Counted from the first letter of the stretch, positions 20,818 to 31,552 are shown. The stretch: 64,000 nt of DNA from Cristatella mucedo (GCA_009760855.2 WPIO01000026.1:1617501-1681500); one strand, 5' to 3'. Numbers and translations are program-made. The notes: generated by a model not told the origin, from the sequence alone.

Positions 20818-21903
20818 GTTTGGCTACGGCAGTACGGTCCAGCGTATTGCGACGCATTCCTCTCGGGCATGCTTGGAGAAACAACCACGAGAGCGCATTC
20901 GCAGGCCAGATCGCACTGAGCAACGATCGACCGGGTTCGACCAGCGTTCGAGGCGCCAGTCAGTGCTGGGGGGGGGGAGAGGGAGCTACGGCTACGGCCA
21001 GGCGCGGTACAAGTGCTGGGCCGAAGAGTGTGGCGTACGATCGAAGGGTTGCCGGGCTGCAGAGCCTCGAGAGGCCTCGAGAGTGCACGAGGAAAGGGAA
21101 ACCCGGGACGTACGTAAGCGCGACGGCGGGAGCGCTAGACGAAATCGGGCGATCAGGGTCGCCCTCGCGGTGTACTGAGCGGATCGGTCGCTCAAGCGCG
21201 ATAAAGAGGACGCTCGCCAAGATGCTGCGCCTGCTTTGAGGAGGCGCGCCGGCGGCAGTTGGAGCAGGACGGCCACATTAGGACCTTCCCCTGCCGCGAA
21301 GCTGCCGCCATCCCGCGTTCGACTTCCGAGACAATTGCTTCCTGCAAGGGAAACGACGTAGCGGCGCAAGAAGAAACAATAGCGAAAACAAAAACGTAGC
21401 GACATAGCAAACACCGCCTCGGTTGGCTCGGCCTCGCTTACTGCTGCTGCTCGCATTTATCGCTCCAGAGAGTCTGCCAACCAAGTTCGATCGCGCCCGA
21501 ATTCTTTCGCGTCACCTAGCCTGGCGCCAAGTAGACCGGTCGCCCGTTCTGGGAGACTCAGATCCGTTATGTTCTGGACACGGTATCAGAGGCTCTGGCC
21601 TGCGTTAGCTGTCGCCGTTGCTCATACTGGCGAGCCGTCTCGACCGTCCTCAGGCTTATCAGTTCGGCGTAGCGAGTCACTTTGCTTGACTCGGCGCCTC
21701 CACCCATCCCCTACCAGCTTTGGTAACTCGGCGGGTCACGTGGCGCTAAAGGTCTCATCGCGCACCGTAAGCCGCGCTGACAGGCTGATTGTGCCGCTAG
21801 CGCCCTCTAATACGCGGTCCGCGTCGCGTAAGTCAAGTCTCTCAGGCCCTATTAGTCGATTTGTCAGGATTGTCACACCTAGTCTTACCTATTTTTGTGT
21901 GAA
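20818..21903. other. GC- and CpG-rich patch upstream of tRNA-Gly
   Basis: From about 20820 to 21850 the sequence turns GC-rich with many CG dinucleotides, unlike the flanks. Open frames on both strands are long only because stops are rare here; none has a recognisable domain. It may be a promoter region for an unseen transcript or a foreign insertion. Confidence 0.5.
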
Positions 21904-21974
21904 GCGTCGGTGGTTCAGTGGTAGAATGCTCGCCTGCCACGCGGGCGGCCCGGGTTCGATTCCCGGCCGACGCA
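21904..21974 (+). tRNA. tRNA-Gly(GCC): tRNA-Gly (anticodon GCC)
   Basis: The gene is 71 nt with an intact cloverleaf: acceptor stem GCGTCGG pairing with CCGACGC, A box TGGTTCAGTGG, anticodon GCC at 21936-21938 in the loop CTGCCAC, B box GGTTCGATTCC, discriminator A. It has no intron. It is nearly identical to the metazoan tRNA-Gly(GCC) consensus, and a T-run (21976-21988, interrupted by one G) supplies the Pol III terminator. It is an intact gene, not a SINE head: no SINE body follows. Confidence 0.97.
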
Positions 21975-22033
21975 ACTTTTGTTTTTTTCGAGAAACCTCG
22001 CCCGTAGCTGGCAATTGGGCTTAGTCACCAGCT

Positions 22034-22038
<5 letters not shown>

Positions 22039-22075
<37 letters not shown>

Positions 22076-22091
22076 TATATATATATATATG
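22039..22091. repeat. AC/AT microsatellite
   Basis: A compound run of CA and TA dinucleotides just downstream of the tRNA gene, adjoining a SINE-2 copy. Confidence 0.9.
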
Positions 22092-22102
22092 TGTATGTTA
22101 TA

Positions 22103-22260
22103 TAATTCATTGTATAGCGTCCCAAGAGAACACAATCTTTATTCAGGCACTAGTTCACATATGCCTCGGGGCTCGAACCCAAGACCTCAGCCAGACCTTG
22201 GTTGGGGCGAGCACCTTTACCATGGAACAAAGCCAACTCGGCATACGCTATATTAACGTA
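22103..22260 (-). mobile_element. SINE-2 (tRNA-derived head, LINE-like tail)
   Basis: In - orientation: a head with CCGAGTTGGCTTTG and GGTAAAGGTGCTCGCCCCAA (A-box region), then CTTGGGTTCGAGCCC (B-box), ATATGTGAACTAGTGCCTGA and ATAAAGATTGTGTTCTCT, ending in TATACAATGAATT. The same family occurs at 4.1, 35.1, 47.6 and 55.6 kb. The tail resembles the last bases of the resident LINE. Confidence 0.8.
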
Positions 22261-22539
22261 AAATAAACGCGATTTTAGAAATCTCATCAGTTTAAATTAT
22301 CTCCCCAAAACCCTAACACTAAGCACAAAACATCAAACCCCAAAAACTAGCAATTGTAACCACTAAAATGTTAACCCCAGCACCAAAACATACAGCCTTT
22401 ATTAGTCACCCACAATCCTAAACCCTAAACGACGCCGTGTTAGTCCAATAAAATCCTGCAATGAACAGGCTCATACTGTAGACCCGCAGCGTTTCAGTAT
22501 CAAGTTTTTTGTCCCTCGATGCATTTCGCGCCTATATAT
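22261..22539. other. C/A-rich stretch with scattered CCCTAA words
   Basis: The segment 22300-22435 has a strong C/A bias on the + strand with several CCCTAA or near-CCCTAA words, but they are not in tandem. No gene or element is recognised. Confidence 0.4.
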
Positions 22540-23425
22540 CTGCAAAAGGCTGACTTTCAAAATTGGCTCTGCCAGCATATCTCCAGTTGAATCAGCTCGA
22601 AATCTAGGTATCATATTCCAAAGCGACCTCTCGTTAGACGACCACATCAGCTCCACAGTCAAATCAGCCTATTTTCAGCTTCATAACATTGCTAAAATTA
22701 GGGCTTGTTTAGATAAGGATACCACGTCCAAGTTGGTCCATGCATTCGTGACATCTCGTCTCGACTTCTGCAACTCACTGCTTACTGGCCTACCAGCATG
22801 TGCGATCAGGCGATTGCATCTGGTGCAAAACTCTGCAGCTAGGCTTGTCTGTCGTGAGCGTCGCAGTTGCCACATTACTCCACTTCTCGCCGACCTGCAC
22901 TGGTTACCAGTCAAGCAACGGATTGACTTCAAGGTTTTGTCGCTCACTTTTAGGTCTCTTCATTCTATGGCTCCAGCCTATCTTTCAGAGATACTACCCC
23001 ATCAGGCAAAGCATCGTACCACTCGCTTTTCGGAATCCAACAGTCTAGAAATACCTCGTACAAACCTTAAATCCTTTGGAGACCGTGCATTTAGCTCGTA
23101 TGCTCCCAAAGCCTGGGAACTCCCTCCCGATTTAAAAGAAACTTACAAACATACCTATTTAGGACAGCATTTAGTGGGTCCTCGTGATTCGTCCTCGATG
23201 TGCTTATGCGTGCTGACACTGTTCATGCTGCCACTAACCACATTTGCATGCTGACCCAGTGCATGTAACCCCTAACCATGTTATTCATTTTGTTTGTTTT
23301 TCAAGCATGATTTTACTTACTATTCTATTGCGTATCACTTTGCAGAAAATGTAAAGCGCCTAGAAAGAGATTAAGTTCTCTGAGGGCGCTTTATCAAGTG
23401 CAATATTATTATTATTATAATACAG
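22540..23425 (+). mobile_element. LINE (CR1/L2-like), young 5'-truncated copy
   Basis: The RT C-terminal frame (from about 22700) is the same as in the 6.5 kb copy: SRLDFCNSLLTGLP, ITPLLADLHWLPVKQRIDFK and FGDRAFSSYAPKAW are identical. Frame is lost near 23120 by a short deletion compared with that copy. A full 3' UTR follows, then the GCGCCTAGAAAGAGATTAAG box and a TTA tail at 23404-23418. It was truncated at insertion, within the coding region. Confidence 0.95.
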
Positions 23426-25017
23426 CACATGCTACTAGCCAAATAGCCCACTAATCGGAAGGCCCTGAGCGTCTTCTTGTTTGCTTTTGCACGCCGGCCT
23501 AAAATTTTTACTTGCTCATGATCGGGTACGATACCGTCCAGGTCGTCTTTTGATTCTCCTGCAGCGAGCTGTAAAGTGCCTGGAGAGACATTTGGTGCCC
23601 TTCGGGTCCTATTACAAAACTACCTGCTATCATAATTATTGTTACATAGATTAGGGCTAAACGGGACATGGTCGGCCGAGTGCTTTTGGCGTGCCACATC
23701 CGGATAGTCTACGGAGGGGGGATAAAGCCCTCTGGCCCTTGTTACCCACTCGTCTAGAGTGACACGACGAACAAGCGGCACAGAAGCGCAGTGAGTTGGA
23801 AAGCGGCAAATTGCTTATTTATCACGAGCCATCGCCATTGCGTTCTTAACAATGAAGGCGTTAAGTGGTACGTCTAAATACTTATTATCAGGAGCCGTCA
23901 AGTCTAGGTGTTTAGATAGAATTTCAGTTAGGCAGTCTAACGACGTGCGACTATCTGTACTGCGAGTCCATTCCTAGTAACGCCCTACGCCGTCCAATTT
24001 CATGAAATCCTGAATGAATTATCAAAATGAATGTTTATTAGCTCTGCAGCCCGGCCCGGTACATTTGCCACGCTACCTAGTCCAGCACTAACTTTGTGTA
24101 CTAATTAGCATAAAAAGGCGATTTTGAAACGCAGACCGGTATCAATCTGACCTCGAATACGACAGCCGAATGCGGGCTCCGACTTATGCCGGTTAAGGGC
24201 AGCACGTATCGAAATAAAGCGTAGGTAAAGGCATTGACATATTTGATTGCTCATCTGCCAGCTCCTTAAGTGTAGCGACGTAGCGTACTCTGTCGCTCGG
24301 CCTTGGGGAGTAATCTCCCGCTACGCGCCATGCGTTTTGTGGCGGTTTTGTCGAGGACCAGTTCCAGAGCTGCAGCATGCGATTGAACCGGCGCGGAGCT
24401 CATTGGACGCGCGTCTTTCCTATCGTCTGGACTCGCCGCGGCGGCGGCGGCCAGCAGCCGCATTGGCCATAACCGCGTGCAGCGGAATGTAGAATGAGGC
24501 GGGGCTGAAGGCCGTTTTACAAGCGCTCGCGGCGCGGCCTCCGCGCACGGACATGTGCAAGACCGCAAACGCAGCGCTCGTAACGTCGCTAGTCAGCAGC
24601 CGTCGCCTGGCGACGGCTGCTGGCGACGACTGAATCTTGCGGCGGCGCGGCTAGCGAGTTGTGGTAGCGGCGATGCGTCGGTCGATGCACGCAGGCGGTA
24701 CGCCGCAACGCAAGTAGGAACGCCGCCGCCGCCGCCACCGCAGCGACGACGAAGAGCGATCGTACCTTAACGTAGCAAGTTCGTGAATCCGTAGGAAAGT
24801 CTGCTTGACTGCTGCAGCGGAGGATTACTGGCGGTCAACAGCGGTCGCGACATTTACCGACGGCTCCGTGGCCTAGAGATCAAATCAGCTCAACTGGCAA
24901 TACCGAGTCCAAAATCGTGACTGATTGCCTATCTCGTGGCGTCAGCTGTTATGCGGCATCGGCTATAGATTGTAGCATGGTCGGTTTCTAGCCGTAACAA
25001 TTCGAGAACTGCAAGCT
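23426..25017. other. Intergenic; GC-rich patch at 24270-24780
   Basis: A fragment resembling a LINE box lies at about 23570-23640. From 24270 to 24780 the base composition becomes GC- and CpG-rich with GCC/GCG triplet runs, as in the CpG island at 33 kb. No coding frame is supported. It might be an unmethylated promoter-like patch. Confidence 0.45.
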
Positions 25018-25064
25018 ATCGGTCATGATAACTTATCATGACCGATATGGTTATCGGTCATGAT
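25018..25064. repeat. 29-bp perfect inverted repeat plus partial direct copy
   Basis: ATCGGTCATGATAA and TTATCATGACCGAT flank a single C (25018-25046), and ATCGGTCATGAT recurs at 25053-25064. This could form a tight hairpin. No neighbouring gene explains it. Confidence 0.85.
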
Positions 25065-25765
25065 CCAGCTGGTCTAGCTCTAGCTGTCATTGCAGCGGCG
25101 GTGAGACGTCAGTTTCATTTACTCTACTGTACTATCTTTCTCGGCAAGCAGCCTCCGATCGTTGTAGCATCTGCCGTCAGTTTTAGTGGCCCCATCGCCA
25201 ACTTCTTGCTCTTAAGCCAGGCGTTAGACGTGTCTGTCGGGTACAGGCTAGCATCCGGTTTAGACCCGTCCTGCGAAACGACGCTTCGGCGCCTCAGACG
25301 ACATCTCAAATGCCATCAATTTGGGTGCAGTCGAGTAAACTTCCTCTTTTAATCCGAGCTCCGGATCAGCCAGCTTTCATTTCTGAGCACCAGGATTCAC
25401 TGGCAGCAGACAGAAATCAGCTCGTGGTGAACGCGACCAAGGGTTCCCAGGCAGGTCTCACCGTACAGCGAAACGTCGTTGGTCAACAGCCGTAATACGC
25501 AAGTTTGACAGGTAATTTCGCAGTCCTTTTAAGACCAGAGGATGATATTGCGTAGTAGAAATCGTCTGTTACTTATTAGAGTACAAGCAAGTTATTTCCA
25601 AACGCTTGTTTTGGGTCTTGTTTCCTTATTGTACGGCTGCGGTACTGGCTCATACCTTGGTGAAGGCCAAAGGGGAAGAACTGGCGTGTACTGGGCGTAC
25701 TGGACGCCAAGGCTGAATTAGCATCCCTTGCACCATTACGAAACGCTTTGTCTTTTGGAAGTGTA
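25065..25765. other. Intergenic stretch, nothing recognised
   Basis: An open frame runs to 25352 on the + strand but shows no domain or splice support. No repeat family of the window matches. Confidence 0.4.
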
Positions 25766-25806
25766 ACAGAGAGAGAGAGAGAGAGAGAGAGAGTGACAGA
25801 GAGATA
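25766..25806. repeat. GA microsatellite
   Basis: A run of GA dinucleotides at about 25768-25795 that directly abuts the LINE tail at 25806. Confidence 0.9.
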
Positions 25807-26383
25807 ATAATAATATTAATACACTTGATAAAGCGCTCTCAGAGAACTCAATCTCTTTCAAGACGCTTCACACCCATTTGCCGCAAAGGAAAACGCGATG
25901 GAATGGTGAGTAATACCATACTCGATAAACAACACGAATTACATGGCATACTAGGGGTGACAAGCGCAGGGTCAGCATGCAAGTGTGGTTAGTGGCAGCT
26001 TGCAACAGCGCCAGCACGCATAAGCAATAAAGGACGAATCACAGGGACCCACTAAATTCTGTCATAAATAGGAGCATTTTGAGTTCTTTTTAAATGTGGT
26101 CAAGTCAGGGGATGTCGTGATGAAAGTCGGGAGTGGGTTCCAGGCTTTGGGAGCATACGAACTATTAAGTAAGGTCTCCATACGATTTCAGGTTTGTACG
26201 AGGTATTGGTAAACGGTTAGATTCCGAAAAGCGGGTGGTACCGTGCTTGGCCTGGTGGGGCAGTAGATCTGAGAGATGGGCTGGAGCCAACTAATGAAGT
26301 GACCTACAAGTGAGCAACAAACCCTTGAAGTCGATCCGTTGCTTGACTTGTAGCCAGTGCAGGTCAGCGAGAAGTGGGGTGAT

Positions 26384-26553
26384 CCTAGCTTATTAAGCAG
26401 CCTCTTTTTGTATAGCGACAGAAGAGCCTTTACGGCTATCACCACCGCTTGCAGTGACGATACAGAATCGTTTACCGCAGGAATCGAACCCACGACCTCG
26501 GTCCCGAGGTCGTGAAAGCAACCGCCTTACCTAGTGTGCCATCACGGCTCACC
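26384..26553 (-). mobile_element. SINE-1 (tRNA-derived) nested in LINE
   Basis: In - orientation: head GGTGAGCCGTGATGGCACAC, TAGGTAAGGCGGTTGCTTTC (A-box region), CGAGGTCGTGGGTTCGATTC (B box), then GTGATAGCCGTAAAGGCTCT, ending TCTGTCGCTATACAAAAAGA and a short tail. The LINE sequence continues on either side (GAAGTGGGGTGAT | ATGTGGTAAC), which fixes both ends to within a few bases. Confidence 0.9.
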
Positions 26554-26801
26554 ATGTGGTAACTGCGACGCTCACGACAGACAAGCCTAGCTGCAGAGTT
26601 TTGCACCAGCTGTAGGCGCCTGATTGCACATGCCGGTAGGCCAGCAAGCAGTGAGCTGCAGAAGTCAAGACGGGATGTCTGAAATGCGTGGACCAACCTA
26701 GATGTGGTATCTTAATCTAAACAAGCCCGAATGTTAGCAATATTATATTGCTGAACGTAGGCATACTTAATTGAGGAGCTGATGTGGTCGTCTAACGAAA
26801 G

Positions 26802-27860
26802 TGTAGCACAGCGCTGGCCTGACTCAGTTTTAGAGCGCATGAGAATTGCTCAGCAGGAAACACCTCTGCCCTTAAGCAAGAGGACGCAGCCATCGTAGTA
26901 GGTCAATGAGGTGATTGATATTGGCTGGCCTGTCAACCCTATAGTCCCGCCTAGCAATTTGAGAATAGGGCAACGCTTGCCCAAGGTCGCGGTCGCCGCC
27001 AGCCATCCTAGATTTGCTGGACGGTTTCCGTGAGAACAAAAGAAGTGGGTGAAGAGCATCTGCGTTCTCGAGCTGTGAGCAAATGGACGCAGAGGTCACT
27101 GAGGTGATTGATATTGGCTGGGTTGTCAACCTCATTGTCCCAGCTAGTTATATAATGATAGGGTGACGCTCGCTAGCGGTTCCTTCATCTTCGGCTCCGT
27201 CTCGACACCGTCGCCGGACTTGTTTCTCTGAAAGCGAGGGAGGAGGGCGAGCTGTTCGCCGGTGATTGAGGGACAGGACGGGACAGCGCCAGGAGGATTC
27301 GGTGGACGCCACCGAATACGGTCGCATAGCGCTCGAGCTCGTATTTTTGTGTTTCTTCTGAGTTTTGTGTGTCTGTGCGTGCACGTGGTATCGCCAAGAG
27401 TGCTTGGTGTAGTGTGTGAGGTATTCCTGCCATTAAGGTGGAAGCGCAGCCCTAGTTCTCCGGTCAGGGTTTAGGCTCCGGTCCGGGCTCCTCGTCTTAT
27501 TTGGGTCGTTCCCCACAATAAACTTAGTTAGCCTAAGTTTGGGGACGTATTCCCTCCGCAAACGAGTTTGTGCTGTTGAGAGCGTGTGAGGAGTGTGGAG
27601 ATAAAACTGAGCTAGACGAACAGCGACTGCGCTTGCGAATAAAGCTCAGTAAAATTCCCTATTTGTGTGTGCCTCTTTCTAATTCACGCCGCGGACTCAC
27701 GACCCCTTTAGTAACGGTAGGTAGGCCAGCGCCAGTAACGCTCGTTTCGTGGCGGCCTGCTTATTGCGCGTAGGCGCGCACCGAACGGCATTGGGCGGTA
27801 GGTTACGCCGCTAAGTAAGCGGTAGGTTAAGTCTACTCCGCCAGAACCTTCGGCGTTACA
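26802..27860. mobile_element. Solo LTR of an LTR retrotransposon
   Basis: The insert starts TGTAGC and ends GTTACA (TG...CA with imperfect 6-bp inverted ends) and is flanked on both sides by AAAG (26798-26801 and 27861-27864), a 4-bp target duplication. Removing it restores an uninterrupted LINE sequence (TAACGAAAGGTCACTTTGG). It contains two AATAAA signals (27517-27522 and 27638-27643) and an internal partial duplication (about 26885-26946 and 27083-27135, sharing GAGGTGATTGATATTGGCTG). There is no internal coding region, primer site or second LTR, as expected after LTR-LTR recombination. Strand and superfamily are unresolved; 4-bp duplications are seen in Gypsy-type elements. Confidence 0.85.
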
Positions 27861-28200
27861 AAAGGTCACTTTGGAACATGAGATCTAGATTTTGTGCAGA
27901 TTCAACAGGAGATATGCTGGCAGAGCCGATTTTGAGCGTCAGTCTTTCCAATATCTGAATCACACTTGGCTTGCCCATAACTAGTAAGTTAGCTTTATCA
28001 TAATTTAATTTAAGAAAACTTGCTGCCATCCATGTGCGGATGTCATCAATACATGCAGCAAATGAGTTGAGAGAATTCGAGGTGCTCGAAGGCTGGGAGG
28101 AATCAAAGCAAAGGTACAACTGAGTATCATCCGCATAAAAGAGAAAGCCTAGATTGTGCTTGGCAATCACATCGGAAAGAGGGGGAGTATAAACTGATAG

Positions 28201-28206
28201 ATAGAG

Positions 28207-28257
<51 letters not shown>
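28201..28257. repeat. GA microsatellite at the LINE 5' edge
   Basis: About 25 GA units (28209-28256) directly where the LINE sequence stops, so the truncation point of the LINE and the microsatellite coincide. Confidence 0.9.
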
Positions 28258-28262
<5 letters not shown>

Positions 28263-28914
28263 AGAGAGTGACAAGAGGCAAGGGCACTCGTTTCAAAACT
28301 GAAGTTTACGCGTTCGCCACATTTTCGCCTTAGTACTTTCCTGAAAGATTTTTTCGTGTTGTGCATAACAGTATTGCGGTCGCAATTGTAATCTTTTAAC
28401 ACAGGAAAGTATTCACATTAGCGGTCAAGGGCTACTCATTGGCACCCTAGTATCGTGAGCAGGTGGAACATTCTTATCTTAAAACGCAGTTCACATTTTC
28501 CTCAAGGCTCTCAAATTTAGGAGCTATACGGTTATGCAGAGAGCCGCGAACGCCTACACCTCCATCATTGTTATGCATGTAAACAGAACACTGACTTTCA
28601 CAGGACATCACATCACATCACATCACCAGTATGAATGGTGTACATGGAAAGTAAGGCCGGTAAAACAGGTTGTTATTTTTGTAAGGGCAGTCGCGAACAG
28701 ATCAAGACGGCTCAAGCAGATGCCGTTTATTGCGGAAACGCGGAACCGGGTCGTGCGGCTACGCCAACTGAATGGACGGCGGCAGCAGTGGATCGTCATC
28801 CGGGATGGCACGAGATCGTGGCCGAGTATACACGTGCACGAGCCGTCGATGAGCTGGCGCGTGGTCTTTGGGCAAAAGAAGTCCTGACCGGCGACCACCC
28901 ATCCCAACAATAAA
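28258..28914 (+). other. Unrecognised stretch with overlapping open frames
   Basis: The frame 28635-28913 gives a 92-residue product with two cysteines close together (GCYFCKG) and an Ala/Arg/Glu-rich end (AVDELARGLWAKEVLTGDHP), composition unlike the surrounding shadow frames. I do not recognise it. It ends just before a LINE tail, and could be a relic of an inserted transcript or chance. Confidence 0.3.
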
Positions 28915-28975
28915 AATAAAACAACACATTTGCATAGCACCCTCAGAGAGCTTAATCTGTTTCTAGGCAATAGGC
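28915..28975 (-). mobile_element. LINE 3' tail fragment
   Basis: About 60 bp in - orientation: AAATAAAA tail, CACCCTCAGAGAGCTTAATC and TGTTTCTAGGCA. It stops abruptly at a GC-richer segment. Confidence 0.75.
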
Positions 28976-29399
28976 TCGCAGAGAAAGCGTCCAGGAAGGG
29001 TTCAGCGAGCGTCTGCTTGCCCCGCGGTCACTCGCCGTACTGAAGCCCCCCTATACCAGAGAAGACTGCTCGAGGCCACACTCAGCCACTTGATTAGAAG
29101 GCCAATACGCAGGCGACGCTGGTGGCCGACCAACACTGCCGCCACGCCCTGAAAGTCAGCTTGTAAAGCATTGTGGCAAGAGCGAGATCGGGTGGAAATT
29201 TGCCCGGCCTCGTGGCGTCGCCTCGCAGGCCAATTTTCCCCTCGTTGGCCGCCATCGCGGCCACCGGTGCCGAAACTGTCGGCTAAGCCAGCTCAGGCTT
29301 GCTGATCACAGTGCTAGCTAGGTGCATCAGCAACGAAGCCTCGTCTCACCTGAAAGGCTTCTCAGCTGCCACTTGCGGATTCCTGGCCTTTGAGGAGCA
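28976..29399. other. GC-rich intergenic stretch, nothing recognised
   Basis: No element or frame with support. It lies between a LINE tail and a larger antisense LINE fragment. Confidence 0.4.
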
Positions 29400-30150
29400 C
29401 GTGGATTTCTAGCTTCTTTTGAAATACCGTCAAGTCAGGCCATACAGCGACAGCAGTCGAGAGTGAGTTCCAGTCTTTGGAAGCATGCGATTAAAGGCTT
29501 GGCCTACAGATGACTCGCGGTGGGTCAGATGCAGAGCTAAACGACATGCTAGTGAGAAGAGAGCGCTGTAGGATGCGTTCCCTGATTGGGAAGTAGTTCG
29601 GATTGGTGGGTTGGTGCAAGAGAATGGTAGGACCTAAACGAGAGTGATACAACCTTACAGTAGACACTCTGCTTGATGGAAAGTCAGCGTAGGTTGGTGA
29701 GAAGAGGTGCACTGTGGCAGTTCGCGTCTGGCATGCATAGCTGCAGAGTTTGGCACCAACTATAGGCACCTGCTGTAGACGCCGGAAGACCAGCGAGTAG
29801 CGAGTGACAGAAGTCGTAACGGGATATTACAAATGCAAGTAACAACTTGAATACGGTATCATCGGGCGAGCCGTGATGGCGCACTAGGTAAGGCGGTTGC
29901 TTTTCACGACGTCGATCCCGATGTCGTGGGTTCGAATTCTGCGGTGGGCGGTCCTCTATCGCCACTGCAAGCGATGGTGATAGCCGTAAAGGCTCTTCTG
30001 TCGCTGTACAAAAAAGCCTGTTAAATCAGCTAGTATACAATTTTAGTTTTCTAATTTTAGAGCATACTCATACGAAGTTTTGCAATGCCATGATGCTGGA
30101 AGGAGGCAGACGTGACTGTGGAGCTTATCTGTTCATCTAGTGAAAGGCTA
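29400..30150 (-). mobile_element. Decayed LINE fragment carrying a nested SINE-1
   Basis: In - orientation the RT C-terminal landmarks appear (AGAGTGAGTTCCAGTCTTTG near 29460, GGTTGGTGCAAGAGAATGG near 29610, GAGTTTGGCACCAACTATAG near 29745). The sequence is interrupted at 29864-30035 by a SINE-1 and resumes with GTGACTGTGGAGCTTATCTG near 30110. Confidence 0.8.
29864..30035 (+). mobile_element. SINE-1 (tRNA-derived) nested in LINE
   Basis: Full-length copy: head GCGAGCCGTGATGGCGCACT, AGGTAAGGCGGTTGC, B box GTGGGTTCGAATTCT, the GCCACTGCAAGCGATGGTGA body, GCCGTAAAGGCTCTTCTGTC and end CTGTTAAATCAGCTAGTAT. Confidence 0.92.
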
Positions 30151-30620
30151 AACATTCAAGAAATTCGACCAAGTTTTGTCTTTTTTGCTGAAGGAGCTGT
30201 ATTGCCTCCCGTTTGATCAATGGATGCAGAGCAAAATTCTCACTCAGATCCTCCATGGTTCACCATGATTGCACTCCTTCATGCCGAGTTGGACTGCTGC
30301 ACCATTTTCAGTCTCTTCGTCCCCTCAGGCTTTCTATGGACAATTGAATTTCTACTCCACTTTTGTTTTAGTTAGAGGCTGGTGCCGACAGATGATTTTG
30401 CTCTGCAGGTCCTAGACTGGAGCTCATTTCCACGATTCCTTGCAAAAGCATCTCTCCATCTTCCAACCCTGGCGCGATATTTCTAGCCGCCCTGCAGTGA
30501 TACTTCCTCGTTATTCACTTATTCTGCCGTCCTCCAGACTAATCTGCGCTTCTCACTTTTCCTTTGTTTCGTGAGGCGTAGTCTGTTGGCTGCCGTGTGC
30601 TCACCGAAAGCCGCCAAGGT
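30151..30620 (+). mobile_element. Second LINE family (LINE-2), decayed C-terminal part
   Basis: The + strand resembles 56.8-57.4 kb: TGCTGAAGGAGCTGTATTGC codes for an LLKELYCLP-like motif (the LHWLPV position of non-LTR RTs), followed by CTTCCACGATTCCTTGC-type sequence and TTTCGTGAGGCGTAGTCTGT near 30570. Frames are broken. Confidence 0.65.
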
Positions 30621-31465
30621 TTTGAGCACACCAGAGGAGACTCTCCAGCTAAACACCAATCTAGTCTTGGTTGCTTTGAGATGTTACTGATGGTGATGCA
30701 CGCACCACCGGTCTTCCCCCCAGAGGAGCCTCGTAAGCAATATTGTTTGACCGCTAGGATCCTCCCCCACTCGAAAGCCCAAGAGGGGTTACCAGACTTA
30801 AAGAATGGCCGGCAAGTGAGCCTTTGGGAAAATAGCTCATGCAGCTTCTTCAGAGAAAGTAAAAGATGTTTTACAATGGGGCTGAAATGTGACTGGCTCG
30901 CGATTGGACGTGCGCGTCGCTCACTGCAAGTGTAAGTTTCTAGATGAATCTTTGATTTTCGTTATAGGAACGATCATATTTTTAGAGCTGCAAAAAAAGT
31001 AATCTCTTGCGGACGAGTCTAGATAGGTCACACAAGGCTCTCAAAATCTTCTTTCTGTAGTCAGGCTAGATTCCCAGATAGCGCGTCATTAGAATGAAGC
31101 TCCTACCTAGCTCCCCAACAACGTCTAAAAGAGTAACGCCTAAAGATTTAAACAACGGTACTTGTTTAAAAGTGCAGTTACGATAAGAAAAAAGAGTTGC
31201 AGAAATAACAGTTTTTATCGTCTAAAGAGACATTTCCTAGCGGATTCCTAAGAAAAGGCCGTTGCCTGGTGCCAGGCCCCAAGAACTAGGTTTGGTTTCC
31301 ATGCCAAACTCCTGGCTAAGGCTAAAGTGATAAAGTGATCGCTGCGTCACAAAGCTCTTCATCATAAAGCTGAAACGCAAGCAACCTAAGGTGCACAAAT
31401 AGGGCAACGGTTAGCATCAACTATATAAAGAAACCGTGAGCGCTCGCACACGAACGTGCACAAAC
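30621..31465. other. Intergenic stretch, nothing recognised
   Basis: An open frame at 30597-30935 has no domain. No repeat of the window matches. Confidence 0.4.
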
Positions 31466-31552
31466 ATGCACACAAGCACACACACACACACACACACGCA
31501 CGCACGCACACGCACGCACACACGCACGCACACACACACGAACACACACACG
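31466..31552. repeat. CA/CACG microsatellite
   Basis: Alternating CACA and CACGCACG units; the long frames through it are artefacts of the repeat. Confidence 0.95.

Larger units (their letters stand above)
25806..28200 (-). mobile_element. LINE (CR1/L2-like) with RT core, hit by a SINE and a solo LTR
   Basis: Read on the - strand from about 28200: a frame with GFLFYADDTQLYLCFDSSQP, so the YADD catalytic motif is kept, then NSFAACIDDIRTWMAASFLK, LLVMGKPSVIQ and the LKIGSASISPVESAQNL segment. It is interrupted at 27861 by a 1,059-bp solo LTR, resumes at 26801, is interrupted again at about 26553-26384 by SINE-1, and runs to the tail at 25806 (TAATAATATTAATACACTTG). Without the inserts the element covers roughly 1.2 kb. 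It was old enough to receive two later insertions. Confidence 0.92.

Noticed and set aside
20820-21239. Arg/Gly-rich protein frames next to the SPIN element
   Set aside because: Both strands are open, with low-complexity products and no family match.
22300-22435. Telomere-like CCCTAA words
   Set aside because: The words are scattered and not in tandem; the stretch is simply C/A-rich.
26802-27860. Complete gene in the insert at 26.8-27.9 kb
   Set aside because: Frames are short and overlapping; ends, target duplication and polyadenylation signals fit a solo LTR better.
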